Shown: positions 1 through 8,346, numbered from the stretch's first letter. The stretch: DNA of 9,429 bases from Betaproteobacteria bacterium (GCA_025997095.1 BNUD01000094.1:1-9429), one strand, 5' to 3'. The notes: generated from the letters alone by a model not told the origin. Program-made: numbers and translations.

Positions 1-130
1 GCAATTTAAGGCAAAATCGAGGCAAAATCACTCAAAAAATAGAGCTTCATTCAAAATAATTGCGCCAAATTTCGGCACAGGTAGTTTTTTTGAGCTGATT
101 TGCTGAAAAACAAGGGTAATTCGAGGTGCC

Positions 131-499
131 CTAAGGCAATAACCATGCTTCAAAATCATGCAAGGCGACGTGGGGATAAAATTTTGGATTATCGCCCACC
201 CATGCCTTCATTTTATTTTTAGCATCTTGAGCATCTGAAAATTCGTGCGTTCCAGTATAAACATCGGTCAGTGCAATCACGGCATCCACTTTATCCTTAT
301 TCGCGAGATGATTTTCAACATGCTTACGCAATAGCTCCCTCATAGGAATGCGACCATTCTGGGGTTTGAAGTCGAGGCGTGGCTTCGGTTTTTCTCCCAA
401 ACGCTGGTTGATGAATTCTTTCAGTTTCAGCTTGAAACATTGTTCTGTTTTACCCTCAACCAAAATAACAATATGGACGACACCCTTTTTATCGCTCAT
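131..499 (-). CDS. DUF4276 family (TOPRIM-like) protein, C-terminally truncated
   Basis: The 122-aa product begins MSDKKGVVHIVILVEGKTEQ; the VEGKTE motif (E15), ALTDVY (D79) and HDFEAWLL (114-121) are the pattern I associate with DUF4276 proteins, thought to have a TOPRIM-like nuclease fold. I place the start at 499, not at the upstream in-frame ATG (529): GGAGGAAG lies just upstream (503-510) and the ATG overlaps the stop of the ATPase gene as ATGA, implying coupled translation. Family members are usually near 200 aa, but this one meets a TAG right after HDFEAWLLP. None of the three frames beyond the stop continues the family pattern recognisably, so the 3' part seems lost rather than frameshifted. 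It probably works with the adjacent ATPase, as in other ATPase/TOPRIM defence pairs. The family call is fairly firm; defence role and loss of activity are inference. Confidence 0.75.
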   Translation of the reverse strand: MSDKKGVVHIVILVEGKTEQCFKLKLKEFINQRLGEKPKPRLDFKPQNGRIPMRELLRKHVENHLANKDKVDAVIALTDVYTGTHEFSDAQDAKNKMKAWVGDNPKFYPHVALHDFEAWLLP

Positions 500-1680
500 A
501 TTCTTCCTCCCAACTGCCCCATTTCCCAAAGTTGATCCAGACTATAGTCTTGCAGCCAGGCTTCCAGATCAAGCGCGCTGGCTCTGGTTAACGTCATGCC
601 GCCTTCCTCGTCTGAATCACAAATGAGCAATTCGGAAGGTTCCAGAAATCGCACCAGACGTTCGGAGTGTGTTGCAACAATCAATTGCGTCCGCGTCGCA
701 GCTTCACGAAACAGACCAGACAGCAGATGAAGCATTTCCGGATGCAAGCTGACTTCAGGTTCATCGATGAGCGTAACTGTCGGAAGTTCAGGACTCTGCA
801 ACAAGGTGACTAGCCAGAGAAAACGTAAGGTTCCCTCGGAAAGCTGATGGGCGTTGAGCGGCTGTAAATATTGACGCTCTTTCCACCCCAAGGCTAATGT
901 CCCGGCAGCAACAGGGGGGAAAAGCAGGCGTTCAAAATCGGGAAAGACGACTTTCAATGTATCCTCAATCGCATCGAAACGATCTGGTTCACTTTCTCGT
1001 AAATAATACAGACAGGACACCAGATATTCGCCATTCTGACCGGGAAAACGCGCCAAGGTCATGGGTTGCGGCAGCCGAACTGGCGCGCGCGCCGACACAT
1101 CCAAAGCATGATACAACGTGGAAGAAGCCAGTATCCGGCGGAAATCTTCCGGTTCTTTGAACATCTTGGGCACCTGGGAGAGCGACGTTTCGTTAGAACT
1201 GTATCCCCATGTTGGATGTGTCAATTTCTTGCTAACCGGGTCAAAAAACATGATGTCCTGCCCATGTGAATCAATATGTTTGAACACAGGGTCCTTCGCT
1301 CTTGGTTTATCTCGTTTCTGTATCAATCGTTCCTGTTGTAACACGAACCATACGCCATTGGATTGAATACTCAATTCGTACTGAATTGGGTTTTGATTTT
1401 TGAGCGGCATATCTAATTCAAAACACACTGGCTCGCGCCGATCAGCGGTAATCACACTGTTGATCCCGCCCGCCAAAGTGATTGTTTCCTGCAAATGCCC
1501 TTCTGCCGAAGCCGCCAAAAGACGCATGACTTCAAGGATCGATGTTTTGCCAACACCATTTGCGCCGATCAGTACATTTAATGACGATAACGGTATCTCC
1601 ACATCGTGCAGGCGACGAAACCCTTTAACTCGTAACCGTGAAAACCCTACCGCTGGCTCCAAATCAACATGATTTTCCAT
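496..1680 (-). CDS. AAA family ATPase (SMC/OLD-like, COG4637-like)
   Basis: This 394-aa protein has an ABC/SMC-type ATPase layout. An N-terminal strand (SRLRVKGFRRLHDVEIPL) leads into Walker A GANGVGKTS (39-47). After a central insertion of about 230 residues come the signature-like LSEGTLRFLWL (280-290), Walker B TVTLIDEPEVSLHP (301-314) and the switch histidine in ATHSE (336-340). These are the marks of the predicted-ATPase group often paired with DUF4276 proteins; the ATPase is expected to dimerise on ATP and drive or gate the partner. An AAAGGA ribosome site (1688-1693) sits at the end of the upstream carbamoyltransferase gene, whose stop is 4 bp before this start. The downstream DUF4276 gene overlaps by ATGA. 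Base composition is more AT-rich than in the carbamoyltransferase, suggesting a separate origin. All catalytic motifs are present, so it should be active. Confidence 0.88.
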   Translation of the reverse strand: MENHVDLEPAVGFSRLRVKGFRRLHDVEIPLSSLNVLIGANGVGKTSILEVMRLLAASAEGHLQETITLAGGINSVITADRREPVCFELDMPLKNQNPIQYELSIQSNGVWFVLQQERLIQKRDKPRAKDPVFKHIDSHGQDIMFFDPVSKKLTHPTWGYSSNETSLSQVPKMFKEPEDFRRILASSTLYHALDVSARAPVRLPQPMTLARFPGQNGEYLVSCLYYLRESEPDRFDAIEDTLKVVFPDFERLLFPPVAAGTLALGWKERQYLQPLNAHQLSEGTLRFLWLVTLLQSPELPTVTLIDEPEVSLHPEMLHLLSGLFREAATRTQLIVATHSERLVRFLEPSELLICDSDEEGGMTLTRASALDLEAWLQDYSLDQLWEMGQLGGRI

Positions 1681-1684
1681 CTTT

Positions 1685-3427
1685 TTATCCTTTCGTCACC
1701 AGCACATCCTGCATGATGAGATATTGCAAATCCGAGCCGTAGAACATCTCCAGCGCGTCGGCAGGGGAGCAGATCATGGGTTCGCCGCGTCGGTTCAATG
1801 AGGTGTTCAGCGCCACGCCGTTGCCGGTGAGTTTTTCCAGTTCTTGCATCAGGTCGTAGTAGCGCGGGTTGAATTCGCGTTTCAAAACCTGGGCGCGCGA
1901 GGTGCCGTCTTCGTGCACGACTTCCGGCACGCGGGTTTTCCATTCGTCGTTCACTTCAAAGGTGAAGGTCATGAAGGGCGCGGGGTGGTCGATTTTGAAC
2001 ATCTGCGGGCCGACGGTATCGAGCATCGAGGGGCAGAAGGGTCGCCAGCGTTCGCGGAATTTGATCTGGGCGTTGATGCGGTCGGCGACGCCCCGGACAC
2101 TGGGGCAGCCCAGAATGGAGCGTCCGCCCAGCGCGCGCGGGCCGAATTCCATGCGCCCTTGAAACCACGCGACCGGATTGCCGTCCGCCAGGATTTTGGC
2201 GATTTTTTCGGGTACGGCGTCAATTTTCTGCCAATCCACCGTCATGCCGCGCTGTTTTTCGTAATGGGCAATGGCGGCGATCACGTCCTCGTTCGCGTAT
2301 TCGGGGCCAAGGAAGACATGCGCCATTTTTTCTACGGCGACCTTTCGCTGTTGCGACACGTATGCCGCCGCGCCCACCGCCGTGCCCGCGTCGCTGGCGG
2401 CGGGCTGGACGTAGAGTTCCTTCACTTCCGGTCGGGCGATGATTTTCTGGTTGAGTTTGACATTCAGGGCGCAGCCGCCCGCGAAGGCGATTTTGCCGGT
2501 TTCGCGCAGAATGTCGCCCAGGTAGTAATCCATCATTTCCAGCGCGAGTTTTTCAAACAACGCCTGTATGCTGGCGGCGTAGTGCACATAAGGTTCGTCG
2601 GCAACGTCGCCTTCGCGTTTTGGGCCTAACCATTCCACGAGTTTGGGCGAAAAGTAATAGCCTTTGCCCTTTTCCTTGTAGCGTTTCAAACCGATGACGT
2701 TGACGTAATCGGTGTTGATGACGAGTTCGCCACGCTCGAATTTCGCCAGACGCGAAAAGTCGTAGCGGTCAGCGTCGCCGTAGGGCGCCATGCCCATGAC
2801 CTTGAATTCGCCGTCGAGCATGTCGAAGCCCAGATATTCGGTGATCGCGCCGTAGAGTCCGCCCAGGGAATCCGGGTCGTAGAATTCCTTGATTTTGTGA
2901 ATTTGCCCGTTTTCGCCCCAGCCGAAAAAGGTGGTGGCGTATTCGCCCTTGCCGTCAATGCAGAGGATGGCGGTTTTTTCCTTGAAACCGGAGCAGAGAT
3001 AGGCGCTGGCGGCGTGGGCGATATGGTGTTCGACTGGCTCGATTCTGGTTTTTTTGAGGTCAAAACCGAGCTGCGTGAGACACCATTCGATGCGTTTTTT
3101 GTAACGATGATAACGGCGATTGCCGGTAAAAATGGCGTCCAGCGCACGGTCGGGCGCGTAGGCGTAGCGGCGGGCATAGTGCCAACGCGCCTTGCCCGCA
3201 AGCGGGATGGGCGCGAAGGGGATGGCAACGACATCAACATCGGCAGGCGTGATGCCCGCCTGCGTGAGACAGAATTTCGCCGCTTCGTAGGGCATCCGGT
3301 TTTTCGCGTGCTTGTCGCGCACGAGACGTTCTTCTTCGACGGCGGCGACGAGCTTGCCGTCAATATAGAGCGCGGCGGATGGATCGTGGCTGACAGCGCC
3401 GGAAAGACCAAGGACAATCAGGGACAT
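1685..3427 (-). CDS. carbamoyltransferase, NodU/CmcH/TobZ family
   Basis: The 580-aa protein fits the length of this family, which moves the carbamoyl group of carbamoyl phosphate through a carbamoyl-adenylate to a hydroxyl of a sugar or small molecule. The Kae1-like N-terminal part carries the metal-binding HHIAHAASA (134-142), DGKGEYATTFF (158-168) and GGCALN (317-322). The YrdC-like C-terminal part has WFQGRMEFGPRALGGRSIL (421-439), RWRPFCPSML (460-469) and NTSLNRRGEPM (541-551). I chose the ATG at 3427 because MSLIVLGLSGAVSHDPSAA is the normal family N-terminus; the 37 residues upstream are not family-like and run toward the divergent gene. No strong ribosome site is visible. The natural acceptor is unknown, as no glycosyltransferase or antibiotic genes lie in the window. 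It is the first gene of the minus-strand run with the ATPase and DUF4276 genes. Confidence 0.92.
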   Translation of the reverse strand: MSLIVLGLSGAVSHDPSAALYIDGKLVAAVEEERLVRDKHAKNRMPYEAAKFCLTQAGITPADVDVVAIPFAPIPLAGKARWHYARRYAYAPDRALDAIFTGNRRYHRYKKRIEWCLTQLGFDLKKTRIEPVEHHIAHAASAYLCSGFKEKTAILCIDGKGEYATTFFGWGENGQIHKIKEFYDPDSLGGLYGAITEYLGFDMLDGEFKVMGMAPYGDADRYDFSRLAKFERGELVINTDYVNVIGLKRYKEKGKGYYFSPKLVEWLGPKREGDVADEPYVHYAASIQALFEKLALEMMDYYLGDILRETGKIAFAGGCALNVKLNQKIIARPEVKELYVQPAASDAGTAVGAAAYVSQQRKVAVEKMAHVFLGPEYANEDVIAAIAHYEKQRGMTVDWQKIDAVPEKIAKILADGNPVAWFQGRMEFGPRALGGRSILGCPSVRGVADRINAQIKFRERWRPFCPSMLDTVGPQMFKIDHPAPFMTFTFEVNDEWKTRVPEVVHEDGTSRAQVLKREFNPRYYDLMQELEKLTGNGVALNTSLNRRGEPMICSPADALEMFYGSDLQYLIMQDVLVTKG

Positions 3428-3584
3428 AGGGAAGTCAAAGATGAAGTTCAGGGTGCGGATTGTAACGCGCCCGCTTATCCTTTGACGCATCTGCTTATTG
3501 GCATCGGTTTGGGATAAACTTCGTCGTGAGCAAAACACGAGTACAACTTCAGATACGATTCAGAGACTAAAAAGGGGAATCCGC
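3428..3584. promoter_or_regulatory. divergent intergenic region
   Basis: This 157-bp gap separates the minus-strand carbamoyltransferase from the plus-strand HPt/HD-GYP-like gene and must carry promoters for both. On the minus strand a TACAAT box (plus-strand ATTGTA, 3459-3464) is a fair -10, but I see no good -35 at normal spacing. On the plus strand the best elements, TTGACG (3482-3487) and GATAAA (3513-3518), are 25 bp apart, too far for a standard sigma-70 promoter. The plus-strand ribosome site AAAGGGGAA (3571-3579) is clear. Confidence 0.4.
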
Positions 3585-4696
3585 GTGGACATCAAAGCCA
3601 TCATCGCGCCTGTCATCCAGGACAGGGAAGCGCTGGAAGAATTCGCTGACGCCTTGCAGGACAAGGCGGTGGAAATCGAGCGTTACGTCGCTCAACTCAA
3701 AATCACCCCCGGTAACCGGGACATCATCGACAATCTGTTTCGCGCCGTGCACAACATCAAGGGCGACGCGGCGCTGACCAAGGTCGAGATCGGCGTTGCC
3801 ATTACGCACAACATCGAATCCCTGCTCTCCCGTTTCCGCGAGGGGCACATCCAGTTTTCCGACCGCCTCGCCGAAACCATCCTGCTCACCCTCGACCGGC
3901 TGGAACTGGCGATTGAAGGCTTGTTGAAACACAAGCCGCTGGATAATCTGCGCCTCGTCCCGCTCGTGCAAGGGCTGGAAAAAACCGCGCAGGCGTTGCC
4001 CGACCAGATCGACCGCCTCTGCGGCGAATTGATTGAAATTGTCACCGGCTTCCCCCCTGTCATCACCGCCACGTCCGCAATCGTGCCCGACAAGCCCGTG
4101 ATTACGCCGATTGCTGACCATGTGGTCGCCGCCGACCTGCAATTTTTCCGCAGCCTCGCCATGCAACTGGAAAATCGCTCGCCCTTTTTCAAGGGGCGCA
4201 CCACCCGCATTTTGCGTTTGGCGCTGGAAGCCAACAAAGCGGCGGAACATGTCGTCGATCCGGTGCAACTGGAAGCCGCCATTTACATGCACGATGTCGG
4301 CATGATGTTCCTGCCGGAAAGCGTCTGGCTCAAAGTCGGACAAATGAGCGCCGAAGAAAAACTCGCCCTGCGGACCCATCCCCACTACGCCGCCACCCTG
4401 CTGCAACGGATGCCCGGCTGGGAAGGCGCGGCGGAAATCGTCGCCCAACATCACGAAATGCCCGACGGCAGCGGCTACCCGAACAATCTCAAAGACGAGC
4501 AGATCTGCGCGGGCGCAAAAGTCATCGCCATCGTCGACGCCTTTGAAGCCGTCATGCTAAAACACAGTCATCACGGTAAAAATCGCTCGGTGCTGCGCGC
4601 CATCGCCGAAATCAACGCCTGCGACAACCAGTTCGCGCAGGAATGGACGCTGCCCTTCAACACCGTCATCCGTCGCACCATCGAAACCACATCCTG

Positions 4697-4697
<1 letters not shown>
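3585..4697 (+). CDS. HPt domain fused to a divergent HD-GYP-like domain
   Basis: I start this 370-aa protein at the GTG at 3585 because AAAGGGGAA lies 5-6 bp upstream; the longer open frame back to 3498 lacks family similarity. The N-terminal ~110 residues look like a histidine phosphotransfer domain with HNIKGDA, putative phospho-histidine H56. A linker of about 75 residues follows, then an HD-GYP-like domain: YMHDVG (H236, D237), THPH (H265), HHE (289-291), DGSGYPNNL (294-302) and IAIVDAFEAV (314-323). Such enzymes usually cleave cyclic di-GMP under two-component control. Two positions deviate: the first metal histidine (GHxxR) reads GRTTR (204-208), and the lysine usually after HDIG is methionine (M240). 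Catalysis may therefore be altered or lost, leaving a binding or phosphorelay role. The stop overlaps the tcdA start as TGATG. No receiver or kinase gene is adjacent. Confidence 0.8.
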
Positions 4698-5455
<758 letters not shown>

Positions 5456-5467
<12 letters not shown>

Positions 5468-5499
5468 GGGCGGTTCGCGAACCGCCCCTACAATGCCCC
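5456..5499. repeat. perfect 44-bp palindrome at the tcdA 3' end
   Basis: The two 22-bp arms are exactly complementary with no loop base left over; the centre is TTCGCGAA. Each arm contains a GTAGGGGCGGTTCG core, a type of dispersed GC-rich palindrome found between genes in many bacteria. It includes the last tcdA codons and stop (5465-5467). In RNA it would form a very stable hairpin that could stop transcription or protect the 3' end, but no U-run follows, so it is not a classical intrinsic terminator. A second small hairpin, CTGCC/GGCAG, lies at 5504-5517. Confidence 0.85.
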
Positions 5500-5500
5500 C

Positions 5501-5611
5501 CATCTGCCTGTGGGCAGCATATGGCGTATCCGATTGCCGGATGTACGTTCCCGGTTACTTGCGCGGCATGTTGCTCAGCGTATGATGGGCGCTTTCTGGC
5601 GTGATGACTGA
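5501..5611 (+). pseudogene. C-terminal stub of an effector-like gene
   Basis: After the palindrome one frame stays open for ~36 codons and ends HVAQRMMGAFWRDD before TGA (5609-5611), overlapping the start of the next gene (ATG 5604) by 8 bp. The same ending, HVIWRMMGAFWRDD, sits before the third copy of the downstream gene at 8612-8614, and both DNA tracts are homologous from about 5558/8561. I read it as the 3' remnant of a gene that once preceded the membrane-anchored paralogue, its 5' part replaced at or near the palindrome. No start codon or ribosome site is seen. Other frames across this stretch are also short and open, so the exact frame is uncertain. Confidence 0.4.
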
Positions 5612-5700
5612 AGGCAGCGTGAGCACTCAAGGCAAGCAAACTTCGATACGAGACGGATGGCAAGGCTGGTCATGGCGCAAGCGTGGCTTGGTGGTGCTGG
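5558..5700 (+). repeat. 143-bp direct repeat, copy A (paired with 8561-8703)
   Basis: This block recurs 3003 bp downstream at 8561-8703 with few changes, apart from a more variable first 23 bp. It covers the effector stub end and the first 32 codons of the 342-aa gene. Homology stops sharply after CTGG at 5700/8703, marking a recombination or deletion junction in the downstream copy. Confidence 0.85.
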
Positions 5701-6632
5701 CAGGCGTTGTGCAGGTTGCTTTGTTCATTGCTGCGATCTTCATTCTGGCAGGGCAGGTGTGGAGGAGTAGCGTCTTGCCCAGTGAGGGAGCTACACCCGA
5801 ACCTGTATCTGAACAGGTTCGGGATTGGGATAAGCCGACTGACCCACGAGAGCTTGAAGCCTACAATTTTGCTCATTCTCTCGAATTGCCGGACAGCCTG
5901 CCGAAGCTGGTGCCGTTTGACTTCAATAAATATGCACGTTCTGACCGTTCTACCATAGCGAAAGCCTACTTTAAACACCTGTGCGAAACCGAAGCGGGGG
6001 ACTACGTTTTTAAGACGATAGAGAAGGTGGAAGGGCTTTATCAGATGCGTCCTAGAAAAAAAGCTACAGAAGAAGAATTCCGTGACTTGTACCGAATGGA
6101 AGACCCGTATGGATATGTGAATGGGGAAACAGAAGACGTTCCCTTTATGTTTCTCAGAAAACATCGGTACCGCTATTTTGAGCAAGCTGCACCCGGATCT
6201 TTCGTTGACATGGAAGGTACTTATCGAAAATATTACGATGATTCTTTGTTCTTGCTATCAGATATAGATGACGCCTTCGTCATATTTTGGACTGAAAATG
6301 AGAGAGAAAATCGTAGTTTACGTAAACGTTACGAAAAAAATCGTACCTATCGTTATGGTTACACATGGCGTGGCATTTACCGTGTTCGTGATCGTGAATT
6401 TGGTATCGCAGGTAGCGAACTGATAGTATTGGATTTGCAAACAAACGAAATTCTTGGCGTGCGCAGGGGTTTCGCTCTGACAGGGTTCCGCAGACCAAAC
6501 TGGGAATTCACTCCAGTTTGCCCTCGTTATGAAATTAGACATCGCAGCAAAGATTTTGATTTTTCTTATTGGTTTATTCGCAAGGTTCTGCGACCGGTCG
6601 ATCCGGTCGAATGGCCTGATGTTACTTTTTGA
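5604..6632 (+). CDS. membrane-anchored immunity-like protein, paralogue 1
   Basis: I do not recognise a named family. The 342-aa protein has a short, positively charged N-terminus (RDGWQGWSWRKRG), one strong membrane helix at about 29-50, then ~290 soluble residues, presumably periplasmic. Notable stretches are AYFKHLCETEAGDYVFKTIE (121-140), VEGLYQMRPR (142-151), YGYTWRGIYRVRDREFGIAG (251-270) and the tail RPVDPVEWP (330-338). ATG 5604 follows an in-frame GTG (5601); there is no clear ribosome site, but it overlaps the stop of the effector stub, so coupled translation is likely. A tandem paralogue lies at 6710 and a truncated copy at 8607. A one-helix periplasmic protein next to secreted-effector remnants fits an immunity protein, by analogy with periplasmic immunity proteins for lipase effectors. 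That role is inference; the gene is certain. Confidence 0.85.
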   Translation: MTEGSVSTQGKQTSIRDGWQGWSWRKRGLVVLAGVVQVALFIAAIFILAGQVWRSSVLPSEGATPEPVSEQVRDWDKPTDPRELEAYNFAHSLELPDSLPKLVPFDFNKYARSDRSTIAKAYFKHLCETEAGDYVFKTIEKVEGLYQMRPRKKATEEEFRDLYRMEDPYGYVNGETEDVPFMFLRKHRYRYFEQAAPGSFVDMEGTYRKYYDDSLFLLSDIDDAFVIFWTENERENRSLRKRYEKNRTYRYGYTWRGIYRVRDREFGIAGSELIVLDLQTNEILGVRRGFALTGFRRPNWEFTPVCPRYEIRHRSKDFDFSYWFIRKVLRPVDPVEWPDVTF

Positions 6633-6637
6633 ACTTC

Positions 6638-6643
6638 AAGGAG
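6638..6643 (+). promoter_or_regulatory. ribosome binding site for the 19-codon stub
   Basis: AAGGAG lies 7 bp before the ATG at 6651. The equivalent AAGGAG (7747-7752) lies 7 bp before the ATG at 7760. Both follow the stop of a paralogue, showing that the same start region was duplicated. Confidence 0.7.
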
Positions 6644-6650
6644 ACTTTCC

Positions 6651-6710
6651 ATGGAAACGCAAGCACAACAAATCCTTAAATTCGCTCTTCTTCAGAGTGC
6701 AGCAGAGTGA
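6651..6710 (+). pseudogene. 19-codon N-terminal stub of an effector gene
   Basis: The peptide METQAQQILKFALLQSAAE has a good ribosome site and aligns with the start of the next effector remnant (MQTEKESIKAQDILKFALLQNAAE, from 7760) along ILKFALLQ-AAE. It stops at TGA 6708-6710, which overlaps the ATG of paralogue 2 as TGATG. The original gene would have continued after AAE, so a deletion has joined codon 19 directly to the 3' end of an effector gene (GTGATGACTGA). It may still be translated and so feed ribosomes to paralogue 2. Too short for a family search; identified only by comparison with the copy at 7760. Confidence 0.65.
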
Positions 6711-7227
6711 TGACTGAAGGCGGCGTGAGTACTCAAGGCAAGCAAACTTCGATACGAGACGGATGGCAAGGCTGGTCATGGCGCAAGCGTGGCTTGGTGG
6801 TGCTGGCAGGCGTTGTGCAGGTTGCTTTGTTCATTGCTGCGATCTTCATTCTGGCAGGGCAGGTGTGGAGGGATGATGTCTTGTCCAGTGAGGAAGCTAC
6901 ACCCGAACCTGTATCTGAACAGGTTCGGGATTGGGATAAGCCAACTGATCCACGAGAACTCGAAGCCTACGATTTTGCTCATTCTCTCGAATTACCGGAC
7001 AGCCTGCCCAAGCTGGTGCCGTTTGACTTCAATAAATATTCACGTTCTGACCGTTCTACCATAGCGAAAGCCTACTTTAAACACCTGTGCGAAACCGAAG
7101 CGGGGGACTACGTTTTTAAGACGATAGAGAAGGTGGAAGGGCTTTATCAGATGCGTCCTCGATCCATAGCTACAGAAGAAGAATTCCGCGACCCGTATCG
7201 AATGGAAGACCCGTATGGATATGTGAA
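6707..7227 (+). repeat. 521-bp high-identity repeat shared with 5601-6121
   Basis: This block, covering roughly the first half of paralogue 2, matches 5601-6121 at an offset of 1106 bp. By eye I count about 26 differences, or about 95% identity. Identity falls sharply after TATGTGAA at 6121/7227, where the coding sequences diverge in both length and residues. Confidence 0.85.
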
Positions 7228-7741
7228 AGGAGAATCTGAACGCGTTGCTTTTAAGTTTATTTGGCGACATCGCTACAGTTATTTTGAGCAACCAATACCA
7301 GGTGCTTTCAGTCGCAAGAAAAATATTACTGACGAGCAGTTTGATGCTTCTCTCTTTAATCTTCCATCTCCCAATGAGGCAACTGCCATTTTTTGGGGTT
7401 ATAGCGGAGAAATGAACAGCCTCAAGAAACGCTATGAGCAGCAGCGAATTAGTCGCTACGGCTACACTTGGCGTGGCATTCGGCGTGACCGTGACCGTGA
7501 GTTCGGTATTGCAGGTGGGGAATTGATTGTATTGGACTTGCATACTGACGAAATTCTTGGTGTACGTCGAGGCTTTGCTTGGACGGGTACTTTAGGGCGA
7601 AAAACGAATTGGGAATTTACGCCTGTTTGCCCACGCTATGAAATCCGTGACCGTAGCAAAGATTTCGATTTTTCTTACTGGTTCATCCGCAAGGTTCTCC
7701 GTCCGGTTGATCCAGTCGAATGGCCAAATCTTGATTTTTAA
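6710..7741 (+). CDS. membrane-anchored immunity-like protein, paralogue 2
   Basis: The 343-aa protein shares the architecture of paralogue 1: charged N-terminus, membrane helix at about 29-50, and a ~290-residue outer domain ending RPVDPVEWPNLDF. Its first ~173 residues are nearly identical to paralogue 1 at DNA level. Residues ~174-250 differ strongly in sequence and slightly in length. The last ~95 residues are again similar in protein (YGYTWRGIRRDRDREFGIAG) but with many silent changes. The hypervariable centre is where I would expect partner specificity if this is an immunity protein. Its ATG overlaps the TGA of the 19-codon stub (TGATG), and it is followed after 18 bp by the start of the decayed effector. 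Function unproven; the intact frame and its conservation suggest both copies are, or recently were, under selection. Confidence 0.85.
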   Translation: MTEGGVSTQGKQTSIRDGWQGWSWRKRGLVVLAGVVQVALFIAAIFILAGQVWRDDVLSSEEATPEPVSEQVRDWDKPTDPRELEAYDFAHSLELPDSLPKLVPFDFNKYSRSDRSTIAKAYFKHLCETEAGDYVFKTIEKVEGLYQMRPRSIATEEEFRDPYRMEDPYGYVKGESERVAFKFIWRHRYSYFEQPIPGAFSRKKNITDEQFDASLFNLPSPNEATAIFWGYSGEMNSLKKRYEQQRISRYGYTWRGIRRDRDREFGIAGGELIVLDLHTDEILGVRRGFAWTGTLGRKTNWEFTPVCPRYEIRDRSKDFDFSYWFIRKVLRPVDPVEWPNLDF

Positions 7742-7883
7742 CTTTTAAGGAGTACCACCATGCAGACAGAAAAAGAATCAATCAAAGCGCAGGATATTCT
7801 CAAATTCGCTTTATTGCAAAATGCAGCCGAATGTTATTTAGACGGCATACTGTTTGACAATAGCGATGCCATCCATGAGCGGC

Positions 7884-7989
7884 TTAACAGGTTGTTGATT
7901 TTCTCCAAAAAACCGTCGTTTTTCGTTCTTAAATGACGAAAAATCAGGGGTTTTGGAAGCGTTTTTAGAGTTTTTCAACAACCTGTTAA
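7884..7989. mobile_element. 106-bp MITE-like element with 15-bp inverted repeats
   Basis: The ends TTAACAGGTTGTTGA (7884-7898) and TCAACAACCTGTTAA (7975-7989) are perfect inverted repeats. Inside, CCAAAAAACC (7905-7914) nearly pairs with GGGGTTTTGG (7947-7956), and TTTTTCGT (7919-7926) pairs exactly with ACGAAAAA (7936-7943), so almost the whole element can fold as one hairpin. It is too short to code for a transposase. The ends contain TTAA, so the target duplication could be TTAA or the inner TA. Either way, removing 102 bp restores the effector frame across ERL-N-WGS. A similar end occurs at 9255-9274. Confidence 0.8.
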
Positions 7990-8271
7990 CTGGGGTAGTA
8001 ACGACGTCCGCAACGAATGGATGGCAAAGCGCTACAGCGAAAACCCCAATGATCTTCCGGGTGCGACTCGTTTCACGGACGAGCAAGCCAAGTGGTTCAC
8101 GGATAATTACGAAATCGTGACGCACTATGCAAACGATGCCAGTGGTTTTTCTGCTACATTATTCAGAGAAAACAAAAAAGATGGTGAATACACTCTGTCT
8201 TTTCGTAGCACCGAATATCAACTTCTGAAAGATGGTGGTGACTGGGAACATGACGGTGCAAACGGAGCAGA

Positions 8272-8346
8272 GGCGCGGACAATTTTTACGGCAACCGGGG
8301 GACAGATACCCTGATTGGGGGAGAGGGCGCGGACACCTTCTACTTC
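8272..8346 (+). other. RTX-type calcium-binding repeat remnant
   Basis: In the frame starting at 8272 the translation GADNFYGNRGTDTLIGGEG, then ADTFYF, contains glycine-aspartate repeats of the GGxGxD type that bind calcium in type I-secreted proteins. It is out of frame with the preceding lipase-like segment, so the RTX part was joined by a frame-breaking deletion or indel near 8270. Confidence 0.7.

Noticed and set aside
10..29. Two copies of GGCAAAATC at the window edge
   Set aside because: Only two 9-bp copies in an AT-rich edge; no array, no regular spacing, not a CRISPR.
1844..2629. Long plus-strand open frame opposite the carbamoyltransferase
   Set aside because: Shadow of a GC-rich gene on the other strand; the protein has low-complexity, no family pattern, while the minus-strand frame shows all carbamoyltransferase motifs.
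3482..3518. TTGACG ... GATAAA as a sigma-70 promoter for the HPt/HD-GYP-like gene
   Set aside because: The spacing of 25 bp is far from 16-18 bp; I mention it in the intergenic entry but do not call it.
3567..4454. Minus-strand open frame of 295 codons opposite the HPt/HD-GYP-like gene
   Set aside because: Antisense shadow of a high-GC gene; the plus strand has clear HPt and HD-GYP motifs and a ribosome site.
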